From positions 186,001 through 250,000 of the forward strand of contig JAWLAT010000005.1 of assembly GCA_041395325.1 (NCBI GenBank): a stretch of DNA of 64,000 nucleotides, written 5' to 3'. The notes beneath the pieces are model-generated. The model had not been told where the DNA came from, ran no database searches, and saw only the letters and a program-made list of their open reading frames with translations. This document shows positions 17,547 through 27,500 of the stretch, in pieces. How positions within the stretch are numbered: the first letter of the stretch is position 1; every line of letters begins with the position of its first letter. Source of the stretch: JAWLAT01 sp041395325. Its GTDB lineage: Bacteria > Pseudomonadota > Gammaproteobacteria > Xanthomonadales > SZUA-5. The translations under genes were made by a program, and so were the position numbers.

Positions 17547-17849
17547 GTGCATGTCATTGCGCGGGGCACGCTGCGGGCGTTCTGGGAAAGCAGCCCAGCG
17601 TATGCCGACGCGCAAGCGCCGCTGGTCGAGTGGTACCGGCACATGGAGAAGGCCAGTTACAGCACGCCTCAGGAGCTGAAGGCCGAACTGCGGTCGGCCA
17701 GTGTCCTCAAGGGCGGGCGGGTCGTGTTCAACATCGGCGGCAACAAGTACCGCGTCGTGCTCGCCATTGACTACCAGCGACAGCTGGCCAAGGTGCGTTT
17801 CGTCGGCACGCATGCGCAGTACGACACGATTGATGCGGAGACCATCTAG
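17547..17849 (+). CDS. higB: HigB-type RelE-superfamily toxin (mRNA interferase)
   Basis: This is a 100-residue toxin of the HigB family; relatives cut mRNA on the ribosome. The protein begins MHVIARGTLRAFW and contains VVFNIGGNKYRVVLAIDY and VRFVGTHAQYDTI, the characteristic HigB core and tail. The start is GTG 17547, chosen because GGGAGG lies six bases upstream. The stop TAG overlaps the GTG start of the antitoxin by one base. The toxin-first order is typical of hig loci. Confidence 0.9.
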   Translation: MHVIARGTLRAFWESSPAYADAQAPLVEWYRHMEKASYSTPQELKAELRSASVLKGGRVVFNIGGNKYRVVLAIDYQRQLAKVRFVGTHAQYDTIDAETI

Positions 17850-18211
17850 TGGATATCAAGCCGATCCGAACGAAAGCCGCCTATCAGAAGGCCTTGGCGC
17901 GCATCGACGCATTGTGGGGCGCGCCCATTGACAGCGTCGAAGGCGACGAACTGGAGATCCTTGCGGTGCTGGTCGAACGCTACGAGGCTGAGCACGAGCC
18001 ACTCCCGCCTTCCGATCCCATCGAGGCCATCAAGTTTCGGATGGAGCAGCAGGGGCTGACAGCACGCGATCTGGAGCCCTATATCGGCCCCAGCGGGCGG
18101 GTTTCGGAGGTCTTGAACGGCAAACGTAGGCTCAGCCTGGGCATGGTGAAGCGACTGCACGCGGGACTGCACATTCCCTATGAAAGTCTGTTGGGCGCTC
18201 CCCGGATCTGA
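17849..18211 (+). CDS. higA: HigA-type antitoxin, helix-turn-helix regulator
   Basis: This 120-residue partner of HigB neutralises the toxin and usually represses the operon. The C-terminal half is an XRE-type helix-turn-helix (MEQQGLTARDLEPYIGPSGR, then VSEVLNGKRRLSLGMVKRLH). The N-terminal half (ALWGAPIDSVEGDELEILAV) is typical of HigA proteins with an N-terminal toxin-contact region. The GTG start overlaps the toxin stop, giving tight translational coupling. Confidence 0.9.
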   Translation: MDIKPIRTKAAYQKALARIDALWGAPIDSVEGDELEILAVLVERYEAEHEPLPPSDPIEAIKFRMEQQGLTARDLEPYIGPSGRVSEVLNGKRRLSLGMVKRLHAGLHIPYESLLGAPRI

Positions 18212-18476
18212 CGGGCGGGTCACAAAAGCTCGCTGTGGCGCTGGCTGCCAGCCATGCCTCGATTTCCAATCGATCAGGATTTCCTGGGCAGTCGGCCCGC
18301 GGAACTGACGGGGCCTTTCGAGCAGTTCAACCAGACGTGCTGAACGGCTCGGCGATGGCACACCAGCCCACCGTGCAGCCACAACGTTGGACATTTCGCC
18401 GACTTGACCTGAGTCATTCGACCGAGCGGCATGGCCGCTAGTGTCAGACAGACGGTTCAGGCGAGGGTGAACAGTC

Positions 18477-19691
18477 ATGGCGGGAGTGCGTGGGCAACGG
18501 CGAGCGAAAGCGCAGGTCAATGGCGCACGTGGCGGGTCGACGGCCCAAACCGGCGATGTGGCGCCCAATCTCAGCCCCGGCGGCATTCGCAGCTACGAGT
18601 CCGGCGAGTCCGCCAAGGGCGCCTTGCTGTCGCTGGAGTCGGTACTGGCGGATATTTCTGCCCGCGCGCTGAGCGGCCAGGACGCCGAGCAGGCGCATTT
18701 CAATCAGTTGGCGGCAGGCATTGCCGCGATCATGGCCGGCGCCTCGCCGGACGATCGTGAACTGCTGCGTCGGGCCCTGCTGAGCGAGCCGGACGCATCG
18801 CCGACGCAATCCGATGAGCTGCTCAGCCGGCACTGGAAGGAAGGCGCCTACCCCTATCAGAACCGCTTGCGCCGCAAGACCTACGAGAAGCAGAAATACG
18901 ACCTGCAGGTGGAGTTGCTGAAGTTGCAGCACTGGGTCAAGGAAACCGGCCAGCGGGTGGTGATTCTGTTCGAAGGGCGTGATGCGGCGGGCAAGGGCGG
19001 CACGATCAAGCGCTTCATGGAGCATCTCAATCCCCGCGGTGCGCGCGTGGTGGCCCTGGAGAAGCCGACCGAAATCGAGCGCGGCCAGTGGTACTTCCAA
19101 CGCTATATCCAGCATCTGCCAACCGCCGGTGAGATCGTGCTGTTCGATCGCTCCTGGTACAACCGCGGCGGTGTGGAGCGGGTCATGGGCTTCTGCACCG
19201 ACAGCGAATACAGCGAGTTCGTCCGGCAGGCACCGGAGTTCGAGCGCAATCTGGTGCGCTCGGGCATACACCTGATCAAGTTCTGGTTCTCGGTCAGCCG
19301 CGACGAACAACGGCGCCGATTCAAGGAGCGCGAGGCGCACCCGCTCAAGCAATGGAAGCTCAGCCCCATTGATCGCGCCTCGCTGGACAAATGGGACGAC
19401 TACACCCGCGCCAAGGAGGCGATGTTTTTCTACACCGACATCGCGGAAGCGCCGTGGATCGTGATCAAGAGCGACTGCAAGAAACGCGCGCGGCTGAACG
19501 CCCTGCGCTATGTGCTGCATCGATTGCCATACAGCAGCAAGACCTTGACCCGCGCCGGTGCGGTGGACCCGTTGATCGTTGGCAGAGCCGCACTGGTACA
19601 CGAGTTGGACGAGCGCGATGATCTGGCTCTGATGCAGCAGGTCTGGAACGGCAGCAAGCCGCTGCCGGAGACCCGTCCGCAGTCGGACTGA
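18477..19691 (+). CDS. ppk2: Polyphosphate kinase 2 family protein
   Basis: PPK2 enzymes transfer phosphate between polyphosphate and nucleotides. The 404-residue protein has Walker A GRDAAGKGGTIKRF, Walker B LFDRSWYNRGGVERVMGF and a lid module SRDEQRRRFKEREAHPLKQW. The core (about residues 120-385) is standard single-domain class I PPK2. The N-terminal 110 residues are variable and partly Ala-rich. The ATG has GAGGGTGA upstream. It stands alone, with more than 250 bp of non-coding DNA on each side. Whether it makes NTP or polyP cannot be told from sequence. Confidence 0.93.
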   Translation: MAGVRGQRRAKAQVNGARGGSTAQTGDVAPNLSPGGIRSYESGESAKGALLSLESVLADISARALSGQDAEQAHFNQLAAGIAAIMAGASPDDRELLRRALLSEPDASPTQSDELLSRHWKEGAYPYQNRLRRKTYEKQKYDLQVELLKLQHWVKETGQRVVILFEGRDAAGKGGTIKRFMEHLNPRGARVVALEKPTEIERGQWYFQRYIQHLPTAGEIVLFDRSWYNRGGVERVMGFCTDSEYSEFVRQAPEFERNLVRSGIHLIKFWFSVSRDEQRRRFKEREAHPLKQWKLSPIDRASLDKWDDYTRAKEAMFFYTDIAEAPWIVIKSDCKKRARLNALRYVLHRLPYSSKTLTRAGAVDPLIVGRAALVHELDERDDLALMQQVWNGSKPLPETRPQSD

Positions 19692-20148
19692 AGCGCCGGT
19701 CCGAGGCGGCCCGATACGACCGCAGCCGCGTGAACGGCGGGTCGGGTGGAGCGTCGCTCCGGTCGCAGCCCTCGACCGGAGGCGCCTGCCCCGTGTTCCA
19801 TCAACCGATCCTGCATCGGTCATTCGGTATCAACCGCTGACCACCTGCCGCACTGCGATCGTGTGGTTGAGCATCCGGCTACGTGTGAACGCACCGCAGC
19901 GCGTCGGAATGCGCCGCGGACAGCTACAACCCGGTCGCAATGATCTGGCCGGGCTTGGGGTCGAAGTCGGTGGCTTAAAGCGGATTGGCCGGTACCGTCC
20001 AAGCCACATGGCAACTTGCTGAGCCAAGCGGCGGTCAGTGCCAGATGGTGGGCCATGCACCGTCCGGATCGACAGCCGCAACCGCGCGCGCAGCCGGTCG
20101 TAGCGGCGGCAACGCAGCCTGTGGCGAACCTGCCAGCGGAGCTCCGCC
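19692..20148. other. Intergenic region without recognised gene
   Basis: About 460 bp between ppk2 and the beta-helix protein. Frames here are short and in the wrong context. A small hairpin GGAGC-GTC-GCTCC lies near 19747, without a T run. No RNA gene was seen. Confidence 0.4.
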
Positions 20149-21996
20149 ATGCGTTGCCACGTCGCCTTCCTCCTACTTCTGCTGACCCTGCCAACGCCAG
20201 CCTTGGCCGAGTTGTTGCTGGTCACCTCCACCGCCAGCTCCGGTCCGGGCAGCCTGACCGAGGCCATCAACCAGGCCAACACCACGTTGGCCGAAGACCG
20301 GATCGAATTCCGCTTCGGTGGCAATGGCACGGCGACGATCAATGGACCGTTCCCCAATGTCACCCAACCGTTGGTCATCGATGCCTATGCGGGCCTGAGC
20401 AACACCGCGCCCAATACCCTGGCCGGTCGTGGCAACGACGCCCAGCTGCGCATCCATCTGGTGACCAGTGGGTGGAACATCCTCACCGAGTTCCAGATGC
20501 GTGGCGTGGCTCTGTCGGCCCCAGCCGGTGGCGGCAATCTCAATCTGCGCTGCACGCAGGGTCTGGGCGATTGCGCCCCACTGGTGTTGCGCGGCAATTA
20601 CTTCGGCACCAACACCGCCGGCGTGCCTTCCGGCGGATACTTCGAGGTCTTGCTGGCAGCACCCGCAGACAGCAAGCAGTTTCTGGAAATGAGGATCGGC
20701 TTGCCAACCACGGCAGACCGCAATCTCTTCCTCAACGCCGGCCTGCGACTGCGAGCCGAAAGTGTTACCCCCGTCCAGATTCTCAACAACAGCTTCGGCA
20801 TCGACCGCGCGGGTCAGACCGCTCCGACCGGCGCTTGCCAGTACCTCTTCAATGGCCTGACACGGGACTTCGGACTGATCCTGCAGGATGACAAGGTTCG
20901 CGTGGGCGGCCTTGGTGCGCAGGATCGAAACCTCTTTGGTTGTGGCGCACTGGTGGAGGAGCAGCCGCTGCTTGCCGACAACGAACGGGAGAACATTCAA
21001 TTCATCGGCAACCAGTTCGATGCCAGCGGATCGACCGGCAGTTCGCCCTATGGCGCCATCACCATTCAGCGCCGCGCTGCCGCGACCGGCTCGATTGGAT
21101 CGATCGTCATTGGCGGGACTGCGCCAGGCGCTGGCAACAGCATCAGCCACTATCCCTTTGAGGGCATTCTGCTCAATCACCTGACCAGTGCTAGTACCCG
21201 AATTCTGGCCAACCGCATCTTTGACAACGAAGGACTGGCGATCGACCTGGGTGACGATGGCATCACCGCCAACGACGTGGACGACGTCGATTTCGGGCCC
21301 AACCTGCGGCAGAACTTCCCGGTGCTGCGGCGGGCGAGGGTGACCGCCAGCGGTGATCTGCTGGTGGAACTGCGCCTCAACCATGGCCCTGACACCGAGT
21401 CCTATGAGATCGAGTTGTTCGACAACGATCGCTGCCATCCGCTCGGCCACGGGCCCGCCCAACGACCCATCGCCCGCCTGACGCGAACCGTCGGCGGCGA
21501 CGACGGACCACTTGCGCTGAACGTCGCTTCGACGTCGGTGGTCCCTGGCCGCTACCTGACGGCCACCAGCAAGATCGCGTCCACCGGCGAAACCTCTGAG
21601 CTCTCGGGCTGCCTGCGCGTGGCCAACGACGACGTGACCGAACAGCGCCTGCAGGGCCGCGTCTTTCTCGATGTCAACGGCAACGGCAGCTTCGAGCCGG
21701 CGCAGGGTGACGTGGGTCTGTCGGCCACCTATGTTTTCGTCGATCTGGACGCTGACGGCCTGTTCGACGGCGATACCGAAGCCCTGGCCACGACCGACGC
21801 CAACGGGCTGTACAGCTTCACCGCGGCACCGGCGGAGCTGGCAGGTCGCAGCCTGCAGGCGCAACTGCCACTCGGCTCGCTGCCCTCAGCCGGCACCCCC
21901 AACCCTCGCCCCATCACCGGACCGGCCAACGCTGAGCTGGACTTCGGCTTTCGAGTCGGTATCGACCCGTTGTTCAGTGATTCCTTCGAGGATTGA
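20149..21996 (+). CDS. Secreted beta-helix-type protein with Cna-B/SdrD-like domain and FE motif
   Basis: This is an exported 615-residue protein. The signal peptide MRCHVAFLLLLLTLPTPALA is cleaved before ELLLV. The mature start GPGSLTEAINQAN resembles the CSLREA-type opening of secreted right-handed beta-helix proteins. Later text (ILNNSFGIDRAG, NISHY.FEGILLNHL, NRIFDNEGLAIDLGDDGI) has beta-helix rung character. Residues about 505-600 (GRVFLDVNGNGSFEPAQGD ... TTDANGLYSFTA) are an SdrD/Cna-B-like domain, usually a surface stalk. It ends DPLFSDSFED. A hairpin 31 bp downstream probably ends the transcript. Confidence 0.82.
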   Translation: MRCHVAFLLLLLTLPTPALAELLLVTSTASSGPGSLTEAINQANTTLAEDRIEFRFGGNGTATINGPFPNVTQPLVIDAYAGLSNTAPNTLAGRGNDAQLRIHLVTSGWNILTEFQMRGVALSAPAGGGNLNLRCTQGLGDCAPLVLRGNYFGTNTAGVPSGGYFEVLLAAPADSKQFLEMRIGLPTTADRNLFLNAGLRLRAESVTPVQILNNSFGIDRAGQTAPTGACQYLFNGLTRDFGLILQDDKVRVGGLGAQDRNLFGCGALVEEQPLLADNERENIQFIGNQFDASGSTGSSPYGAITIQRRAAATGSIGSIVIGGTAPGAGNSISHYPFEGILLNHLTSASTRILANRIFDNEGLAIDLGDDGITANDVDDVDFGPNLRQNFPVLRRARVTASGDLLVELRLNHGPDTESYEIELFDNDRCHPLGHGPAQRPIARLTRTVGGDDGPLALNVASTSVVPGRYLTATSKIASTGETSELSGCLRVANDDVTEQRLQGRVFLDVNGNGSFEPAQGDVGLSATYVFVDLDADGLFDGDTEALATTDANGLYSFTAAPAELAGRSLQAQLPLGSLPSAGTPNPRPITGPANAELDFGFRVGIDPLFSDSFED

Positions 21997-22027
21997 GAAG
22001 CCGGATCGGGACATTGAGTGACCCACC

Positions 22028-22069
22028 GTTATCCCGCAGAACGACCACCTGGCTGTTTTGCGGGATAAC
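22028..22069 (+). terminator. Hairpin, likely terminator of the beta-helix gene
   Basis: Arms GTTATCCCGCA and TGCGGGATAAC (11 bp, perfect) enclose a 20-base loop 31 bp after the stop. There is no T run after it, so it may act as a Rho-assisted terminator or as an mRNA 3' stabiliser. Confidence 0.5.
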
Positions 22070-22089
22070 CCATGCAGCGCTTCGACTAG

Positions 22090-23406
22090 CAGCTTGTTGC
22101 CTTTTGCCTAGACAGGCACTTGCTTTGCGGGGCGTGGCTTGCGATACCAGTTTGAGTGAATGCTTGAGGTGACTGCTGATGCGTGGAGCCGATGTCACGC
22201 AGGAATCGTTGTTCACGGTTGCCAAGCTGAGCGACTTTGTGCCTGACGACCATCCGCTGCGGTCGATTCGGGGCTTGGCTGATCAGGCGCTGGGTCGGAT
22301 GAGCGGACTGTTCTCGACCTTGTATGCCGACCGCGGTCGGCACTCGATTGCGCCGGAAAAGCTGTTACGAGCCCAATTGCTGCAGCTGTTCTACTCGTTG
22401 CGCAGCGAGCGGATGTTGATGGAGCAGCTGCGCTACAACCTGCTGTTCCGTTGGTTCGTGGGGATCACCATCGACGAGCCGGTGTGGGATCACTCGGTGT
22501 TCTCCAAGAACCGCGATCGTCTCAACAGCGAGTCGGTGGCAGCGGCGTTTCTGGGCGAGGTCGTGCGCCTGGCCGAGGAGGCGGGCCTGATGTCCGACGA
22601 ACATTTCTCAGTCGATGGGACGCTGCTGCAAGCTTGGGCATCCCAAAAGAGTTTCCGGCCCAAAGGTGAGCCGCCGGCCGACGATGAGGGACCGCGCAAT
22701 GCACCGCCCAACTTCAAAGGCCAAACGCGTCGCAACGATACCCATGCTTCGACCAGCGATCCGGACGCTCGTTTGTACCGTAAGGGCAGGACGGCGGCGC
22801 AGCTGAGCTATCTGGGCCATGTGCTGATGGAGCATCGTAGCGGGCTGGTCCGCGATGCTCGGGTGACGCGCGCAAACGGTTACGGCGAGCGCGAGGCGGC
22901 GCTGGCGATGATCGGGGATCTACCCCGTCGAAGACGCCGGACGCTGGCTGCTGACAAGGGCTACGACACCAATGACTTCGTCCGCGACTGTCGCGCCCTG
23001 AAGGTGACTCCACATGTGGCTCAGGACACCGCCAACCGCCGTAGCGCCATCGACAAGCGCACCACCCGGCATCCGGGTTACGCACTGAGCATCAAGGTAC
23101 GTGCATGGATCGAGACGCACTTCGGCTGGCTCAAGTCGGCCGCTGGCATGCGTCAGGTCAAGCAGCGTGGCCACGCGAACGTCCAAGCGCTGTTTCAGCT
23201 GGGCATGGCGGCCAGCAATCTGATCCGCCTGCCCAAACTGATTGCCGCCGGAAGACGACCATGACCATGACAGGACAGGTCCCTCTGCATGTGCCCAAAA
23301 CGTGTTTGCAGCGGGCGAAAAGCGACGTAAACGAGTACCAAACGACCCGCAGAACCACGCTCGCCAAGGTCAAACCCGGCGACGACACCCAAAATTCAAC
23401 AGGCTG
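22090..23406 (+). mobile_element. Complete IS5-family-type insertion sequence
   Basis: A 1317-bp element. The left inverted repeat CAGCTTGTTGCCTTTTG (22090-22106) and right inverted repeat (23390-23406, complement CAGCCTGTTGAATTTTG) match at 14 of 17 positions. Both ends abut CTAG (22086-22089 and 23407-23410), which fits a 4-bp target duplication of the YTAR type used by IS5-group elements. One uninterrupted transposase fills it. It sits in an intergenic site and breaks no visible gene. Confidence 0.85.
22179..23264 (+). CDS. IS5-family-type DDE transposase
   Basis: This is an intact 361-residue transposase. It has an N-terminal DUF772-like domain (LLRAQLLQLFYSLRSERMLM ... NRDRL) and a DDE catalytic core: D in EHFSVDGTLLQAW (about 145), D in LAADKGYDTNDF (about 257) and E in WIETHFGWLKSAAG (about 311), followed by the HFGWLK/R-K signature typical of IS5-type enzymes. 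GAGGTGA precedes the ATG. All catalytic residues are present, so it is probably active. Confidence 0.92.
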   Translation: MRGADVTQESLFTVAKLSDFVPDDHPLRSIRGLADQALGRMSGLFSTLYADRGRHSIAPEKLLRAQLLQLFYSLRSERMLMEQLRYNLLFRWFVGITIDEPVWDHSVFSKNRDRLNSESVAAAFLGEVVRLAEEAGLMSDEHFSVDGTLLQAWASQKSFRPKGEPPADDEGPRNAPPNFKGQTRRNDTHASTSDPDARLYRKGRTAAQLSYLGHVLMEHRSGLVRDARVTRANGYGEREAALAMIGDLPRRRRRTLAADKGYDTNDFVRDCRALKVTPHVAQDTANRRSAIDKRTTRHPGYALSIKVRAWIETHFGWLKSAAGMRQVKQRGHANVQALFQLGMAASNLIRLPKLIAAGRRP

Positions 23407-23452
23407 CTAGGGATCCGGGCAAGCACGTCACGCCTCACCTGACATCGGCCAA

Positions 23453-24130
23453 CTATCCGCCTTGCTGCTCGCGCAAGGCGCGGGCGAAGCGCCGGACGGT
23501 GGGGCCGATCAATGGCCGGTACAGATGACGCAACAGCCACCCCGGCGCGCCGCGGCCACGTTCCTCCCGATGCACCCGTGCACGCAGATGGTCCATGAAG
23601 GCAAAGGCCGAGGGCCGAAACCCGCGCTCATCGAAGCGAAACTCGATTCGACACACGTGCTTGACCGACTTGTAGCCGTATTGCGATGGCGCCACCAGGC
23701 GCAGCGGCGCGCCATGGGCCACGCTCAGCGCTGCGCCGTCGAGGCGATCGGCAAGCAGCACGTCGTCGGCCAGCAGGTCCTCCAGCAGCACGCAGGTGCG
23801 TGCGCCATCCTGACCGCGGAGATAGACGAACGCCGCATCAGCGTTGGGCTGCGCCTGCGGCTGGATCACCGTCGCGTAGAACTCGCTGAACCGAACCCCG
23901 CCCCAGCGCAGTCCGCGTCGGCTCCAGGTCGTCACGCAATGGAAGTCGCTGATCTGTTCGATCCGCGGCAAACCGGCCAACGGATCATGCAAGGCCAGTT
24001 CCCGGCCCACCTCGCCGTCGATCCGCAGAATCGCCTGCACTGGTGAGGCCGGAAAGCGACGGGCGAACTGGCTCAAGCCAAAGCGCGGGAAGTCGGCAAT
24101 TTCTCGTTGCCCAGGCGGCAGCGTAGCCAA
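23453..24130 (-). CDS. Molybdopterin-dependent oxidoreductase (sulfite oxidase-type fold)
   Basis: This protein of about 225 residues has an oxidoreductase molybdopterin-binding domain, as in sulfite oxidase and YedY/MsrP-like proteins. Key text is ISDFHCVTTWSRRGLRWGGV, in which Cys is the expected molybdenum ligand, and GAPLRLVAPSQYGYKSVKHV. No Tat signal or heme domain is present, so this is a small, probably cytoplasmic version with unknown substrate. The frame is open up to 24385, but that part is Arg-rich and looks non-coding. I prefer TTG 24130, which has GGGAGG 8 bp upstream. The IS element ends 43 bp past its stop. Confidence 0.75.
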   Translation of the reverse strand: MATLPPGQREIADFPRFGLSQFARRFPASPVQAILRIDGEVGRELALHDPLAGLPRIEQISDFHCVTTWSRRGLRWGGVRFSEFYATVIQPQAQPNADAAFVYLRGQDGARTCVLLEDLLADDVLLADRLDGAALSVAHGAPLRLVAPSQYGYKSVKHVCRIEFRFDERGFRPSAFAFMDHLRARVHREERGRGAPGWLLRHLYRPLIGPTVRRFARALREQQGG

Positions 24131-24546
24131 TGCAAACGCCTCCCGTGGTGGTCTGCCGCCAAGGCTAGCTTCAGTACGCAAGCGTATGGTGGCGCATCGA
24201 CCGCGCTCCCTCGGGCGTCGATGTCCATGCTCGGCGAGTGACGAAGCGGGCTGATGGGCAACAGCGGCGCCGGTTCTCCGCCTTCCGGGGCGAACAACGC
24301 GCGTCTCTGTGTAGCTGGTTTGAGGACACCGGATCGCGTTCAAGACAACCACTGCTGTTTGAAGCCACGGATTGACCATTCCCACGCTGGCTCAAACGGC
24401 GGCTCACACGATGGCCTGTTCTCCTAGCGGCCCTGGGGACTGCCTTGGCATCTGGTATCGGCGGATCCCCTTGCACACATCGCCACGTCTGTTCGCTGCC
24501 GATCGGCTGAACAGCCCATTGAGTTGCCTGCCAGTTGGAGCTCGCC
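24131..24546. other. Divergent intergenic region
   Basis: About 415 bp between the divergent oxidoreductase and FG-GAP genes. It probably holds both promoters. I saw no convincing -35/-10 pair, gene or repeat. It shrinks to about 160 bp if the oxidoreductase starts further upstream. Confidence 0.4.
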
Positions 24547-27500
24547 ATGTCCCGCTATCTGCGCCATCTCGGCGCGATCATCACGCTCACCGCGCTTTTC
24601 CTGGGCTCGATCACACCCGCCCAGGCTCAACCGACTTTCATCGAACGCTCGCCTGTCGCCACCAATGCCAATGGTGCGAACTCGGTCTTCGCCATCGATC
24701 TGGACGGAGACGGCGATACTGATGTGCTTTCGGCTTCCGAAGTGGACGACACCGTTGCCTGGTTCGAGAACGACGGGCAGGAGCGCTTCATCCGGCGCAA
24801 CATCGTCGGCAATGCCGATGGCGCCTTCTCGGTGTTCGCCACGGACGTCGATGGAGACGGCGATATTGATGTCCTCTCCACCTCCCGGCTCGGTGGTGCA
24901 GTCGTCTGGTTCGAGAACGACGGCGAGCAGAACTTTGCCACGCGAACCATTGCCAATCGCGATGGTCCGCGTTCGGTGTTTGCGGTCGATGTGGATGGCG
25001 ATGGCGACATCGACGTGCTCTCCGCATCGGGCGGCGATGACCTCATCGCCTGGTTCGAGAACGACGGCACACAGGGCTTCACCCGGCGCAACATCGTGAC
25101 CAATGCCAACGGCGCGGACTCGGTGTTTGCCGCCGACGTGGACAGCGACGGCGATATGGATGTGCTGTCGGCCTCACTCAATGACGACACGGTGGCGTGG
25201 TACGAGAACGACGGCAGCCAGACCTTCACGCGTCGCAACATCGCGATCGATGCCGACGCAGCCAGCTCGGTATTTGCCATCGACTTAGATGGCGATGGCG
25301 ACACGGATGTGCTGTCGGCTTCTGAGAACGACAGCACGATCGCCTGGTTCGAGAACAACGGTGCCGAGAATTTCACCCGGCGCAACATCGCCACCGATGC
25401 GGACAGCGCAGTGTCGGTGTTCGCCGCCGATGTCGATGGCGACGGCGATATCGACGTGCTGGCGGCCTCGTCGGACGACAACACCATCGCCTGGTTCGAC
25501 AACAATGGCAGCGAGAACTTCAGTCGCCGCACCATCAGCAGCAACGCGATCGATGCCCGTTCCGTGTTCGCTGCCGACATGGATGGGGATGGCGACCTCG
25601 ACGTGCTGTCCGCCTCGGCAGGCAATGACACGATCAGCTGGTTCGAGAACGACCAGCGGGATGTCTTCGCCCCGATCGGCGACGCCCGCAACATCGCCAG
25701 CAACGCCATCTCCGCGGTGTCCGTGTTCGCGGCCGATGTCGATGGCGATGGCGCCATGGATGTGGTGTCGGCGTCCACCGGTGACGATACCGTCGCCTGG
25801 TTCGAGAACGACCGCAGCGGCGGTTTCATTCGCCGCAACATCGACACCGCTGCCGACGCGGTCGCCTCGGTTCATGCCATCGACGTGGACAGCGACGGCG
25901 ACACCGACGTGCTGGCGGCCTTGACCGGCGTGGACACGATCGCCTGGTATGACAACGACGATGAAGTCTTCACCCGCCGCAATGTCGTGATCGACGCGCT
26001 GGCGCCAACGGCCGTCTTCGCCGCCGACGTGGACGGCGATGGGGATGTGGACATCCTGTCGGCCTCCGAAGGTGACGACACCATTGCCTGGTTCGAGAAC
26101 ACCAACCTGGGCACCTTCCTTCGCCACAACATCACGACCCTCGCCGACGGCGCACAGTCGGTGTTCGCCATCGATGTCGATGACGACGGCGACATGGATG
26201 TGCTGTCGGCGTCCGATGACGACGACACCATTGCCTGGTACCGCAACGACGGCAATCAGAACTTCGCCCGCCGCGTCATCGCGGCCGACGCGGTGGCGGC
26301 CCGCTCGGTGTATGCGGCCGACGTGGATGGCGACGGCGACATCGACGTGCTGTCGGCCTCGTTCTTTGACGACACCATCGCCTGGTTCGAGAACAATGGG
26401 AGCGAAGTCTTTACCCGCCGCAATATCGCCACCGACGTCAATGGCGCCCGCGCCGTGATCGCCACCGATGTGGATGCCGACGGCGACATCGATGTGCTGT
26501 CAGCCTCGCAGAACGATGACACCGTGACCTGGTTCGAGAATGACGGCCTGCAGCGCTTTTCCAGGCGCAACCTCGCCACCAGCGCCGATGGCGCGGCCTC
26601 GGTGGTCACGACCGATCTGGACGGCGACGGCGACACCGACGTCCTGTCGGCGGCATCGTTTGCCAATGCCATCGACTGGTATGCGAACGACGCGATTCAT
26701 CGCAGCGCGGCATTTGGCGGCAAGAACCCGATTGCCACCAACGCCGATGGGGCGCGCGCGGTCTTCGCCACCGATCTGGACGGAGACGGCGATGTGGATG
26801 TCGTGGCCGCGTCGAATGACGACAACACCATTGCGTGGTTTCAGAATGATGGTGTGGAGAACTTCACTCGACGCAACGTCTTCACCAATGCCAATGGTGC
26901 AACCGACGTGTCTGTCGCCGATGTCGACGGCGATGGCGACCTGGACCTGCTGTCTGCGTCGGCCGACGACAGCACCATTGCCTGGTATGCGAACAACGGC
27001 AGCGAGAGCTTTTCGCGCCGGATCATCGCCACCGACGCGATTCTCGCTGTCAAGGCGATTGCAGCCGACCTGGATGGTGACGGCGATATGGATGTGCTGT
27101 CCGCCTCGGAGGGCGATGACACGGTTGCCTGGTTCGAGAACAACGGCAGCGAGAGCTTCACGCGGCGCAATATCGTCACGAATGCCGACGCTGCCACGTC
27201 ACTGGTCGTCGCCGACGTGGACGGCGACGGCCATCTGGATGTGGTCGTCGCGTCGTTCTTTGACAGCACGGTGGCCTGGTTCAAGAACGACGGCAGCGAG
27301 AATTTTTCCCGGCGCAACATCGCCACCGGCTTCGGAGGCGCCTCCTCGGTCTTTGCTGCCGACGTGGATCGCGACGGTGATCTGGACGTTGTCGCTGTCG
27401 GTCAGGGCAACAACACGATGGCCTGGTTCGAGAATGACGGTGTGGGGACCTTCACGCAGCACAACATCGCGACCGACGCCCGCAGCGCATTCGATGTTCG

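Noticed and set aside
20173..21864. A 563-residue minus-strand frame opposite the beta-helix protein.
   Set aside because: The composition is that of an antisense shadow; the plus strand has a signal peptide and recognised domains.
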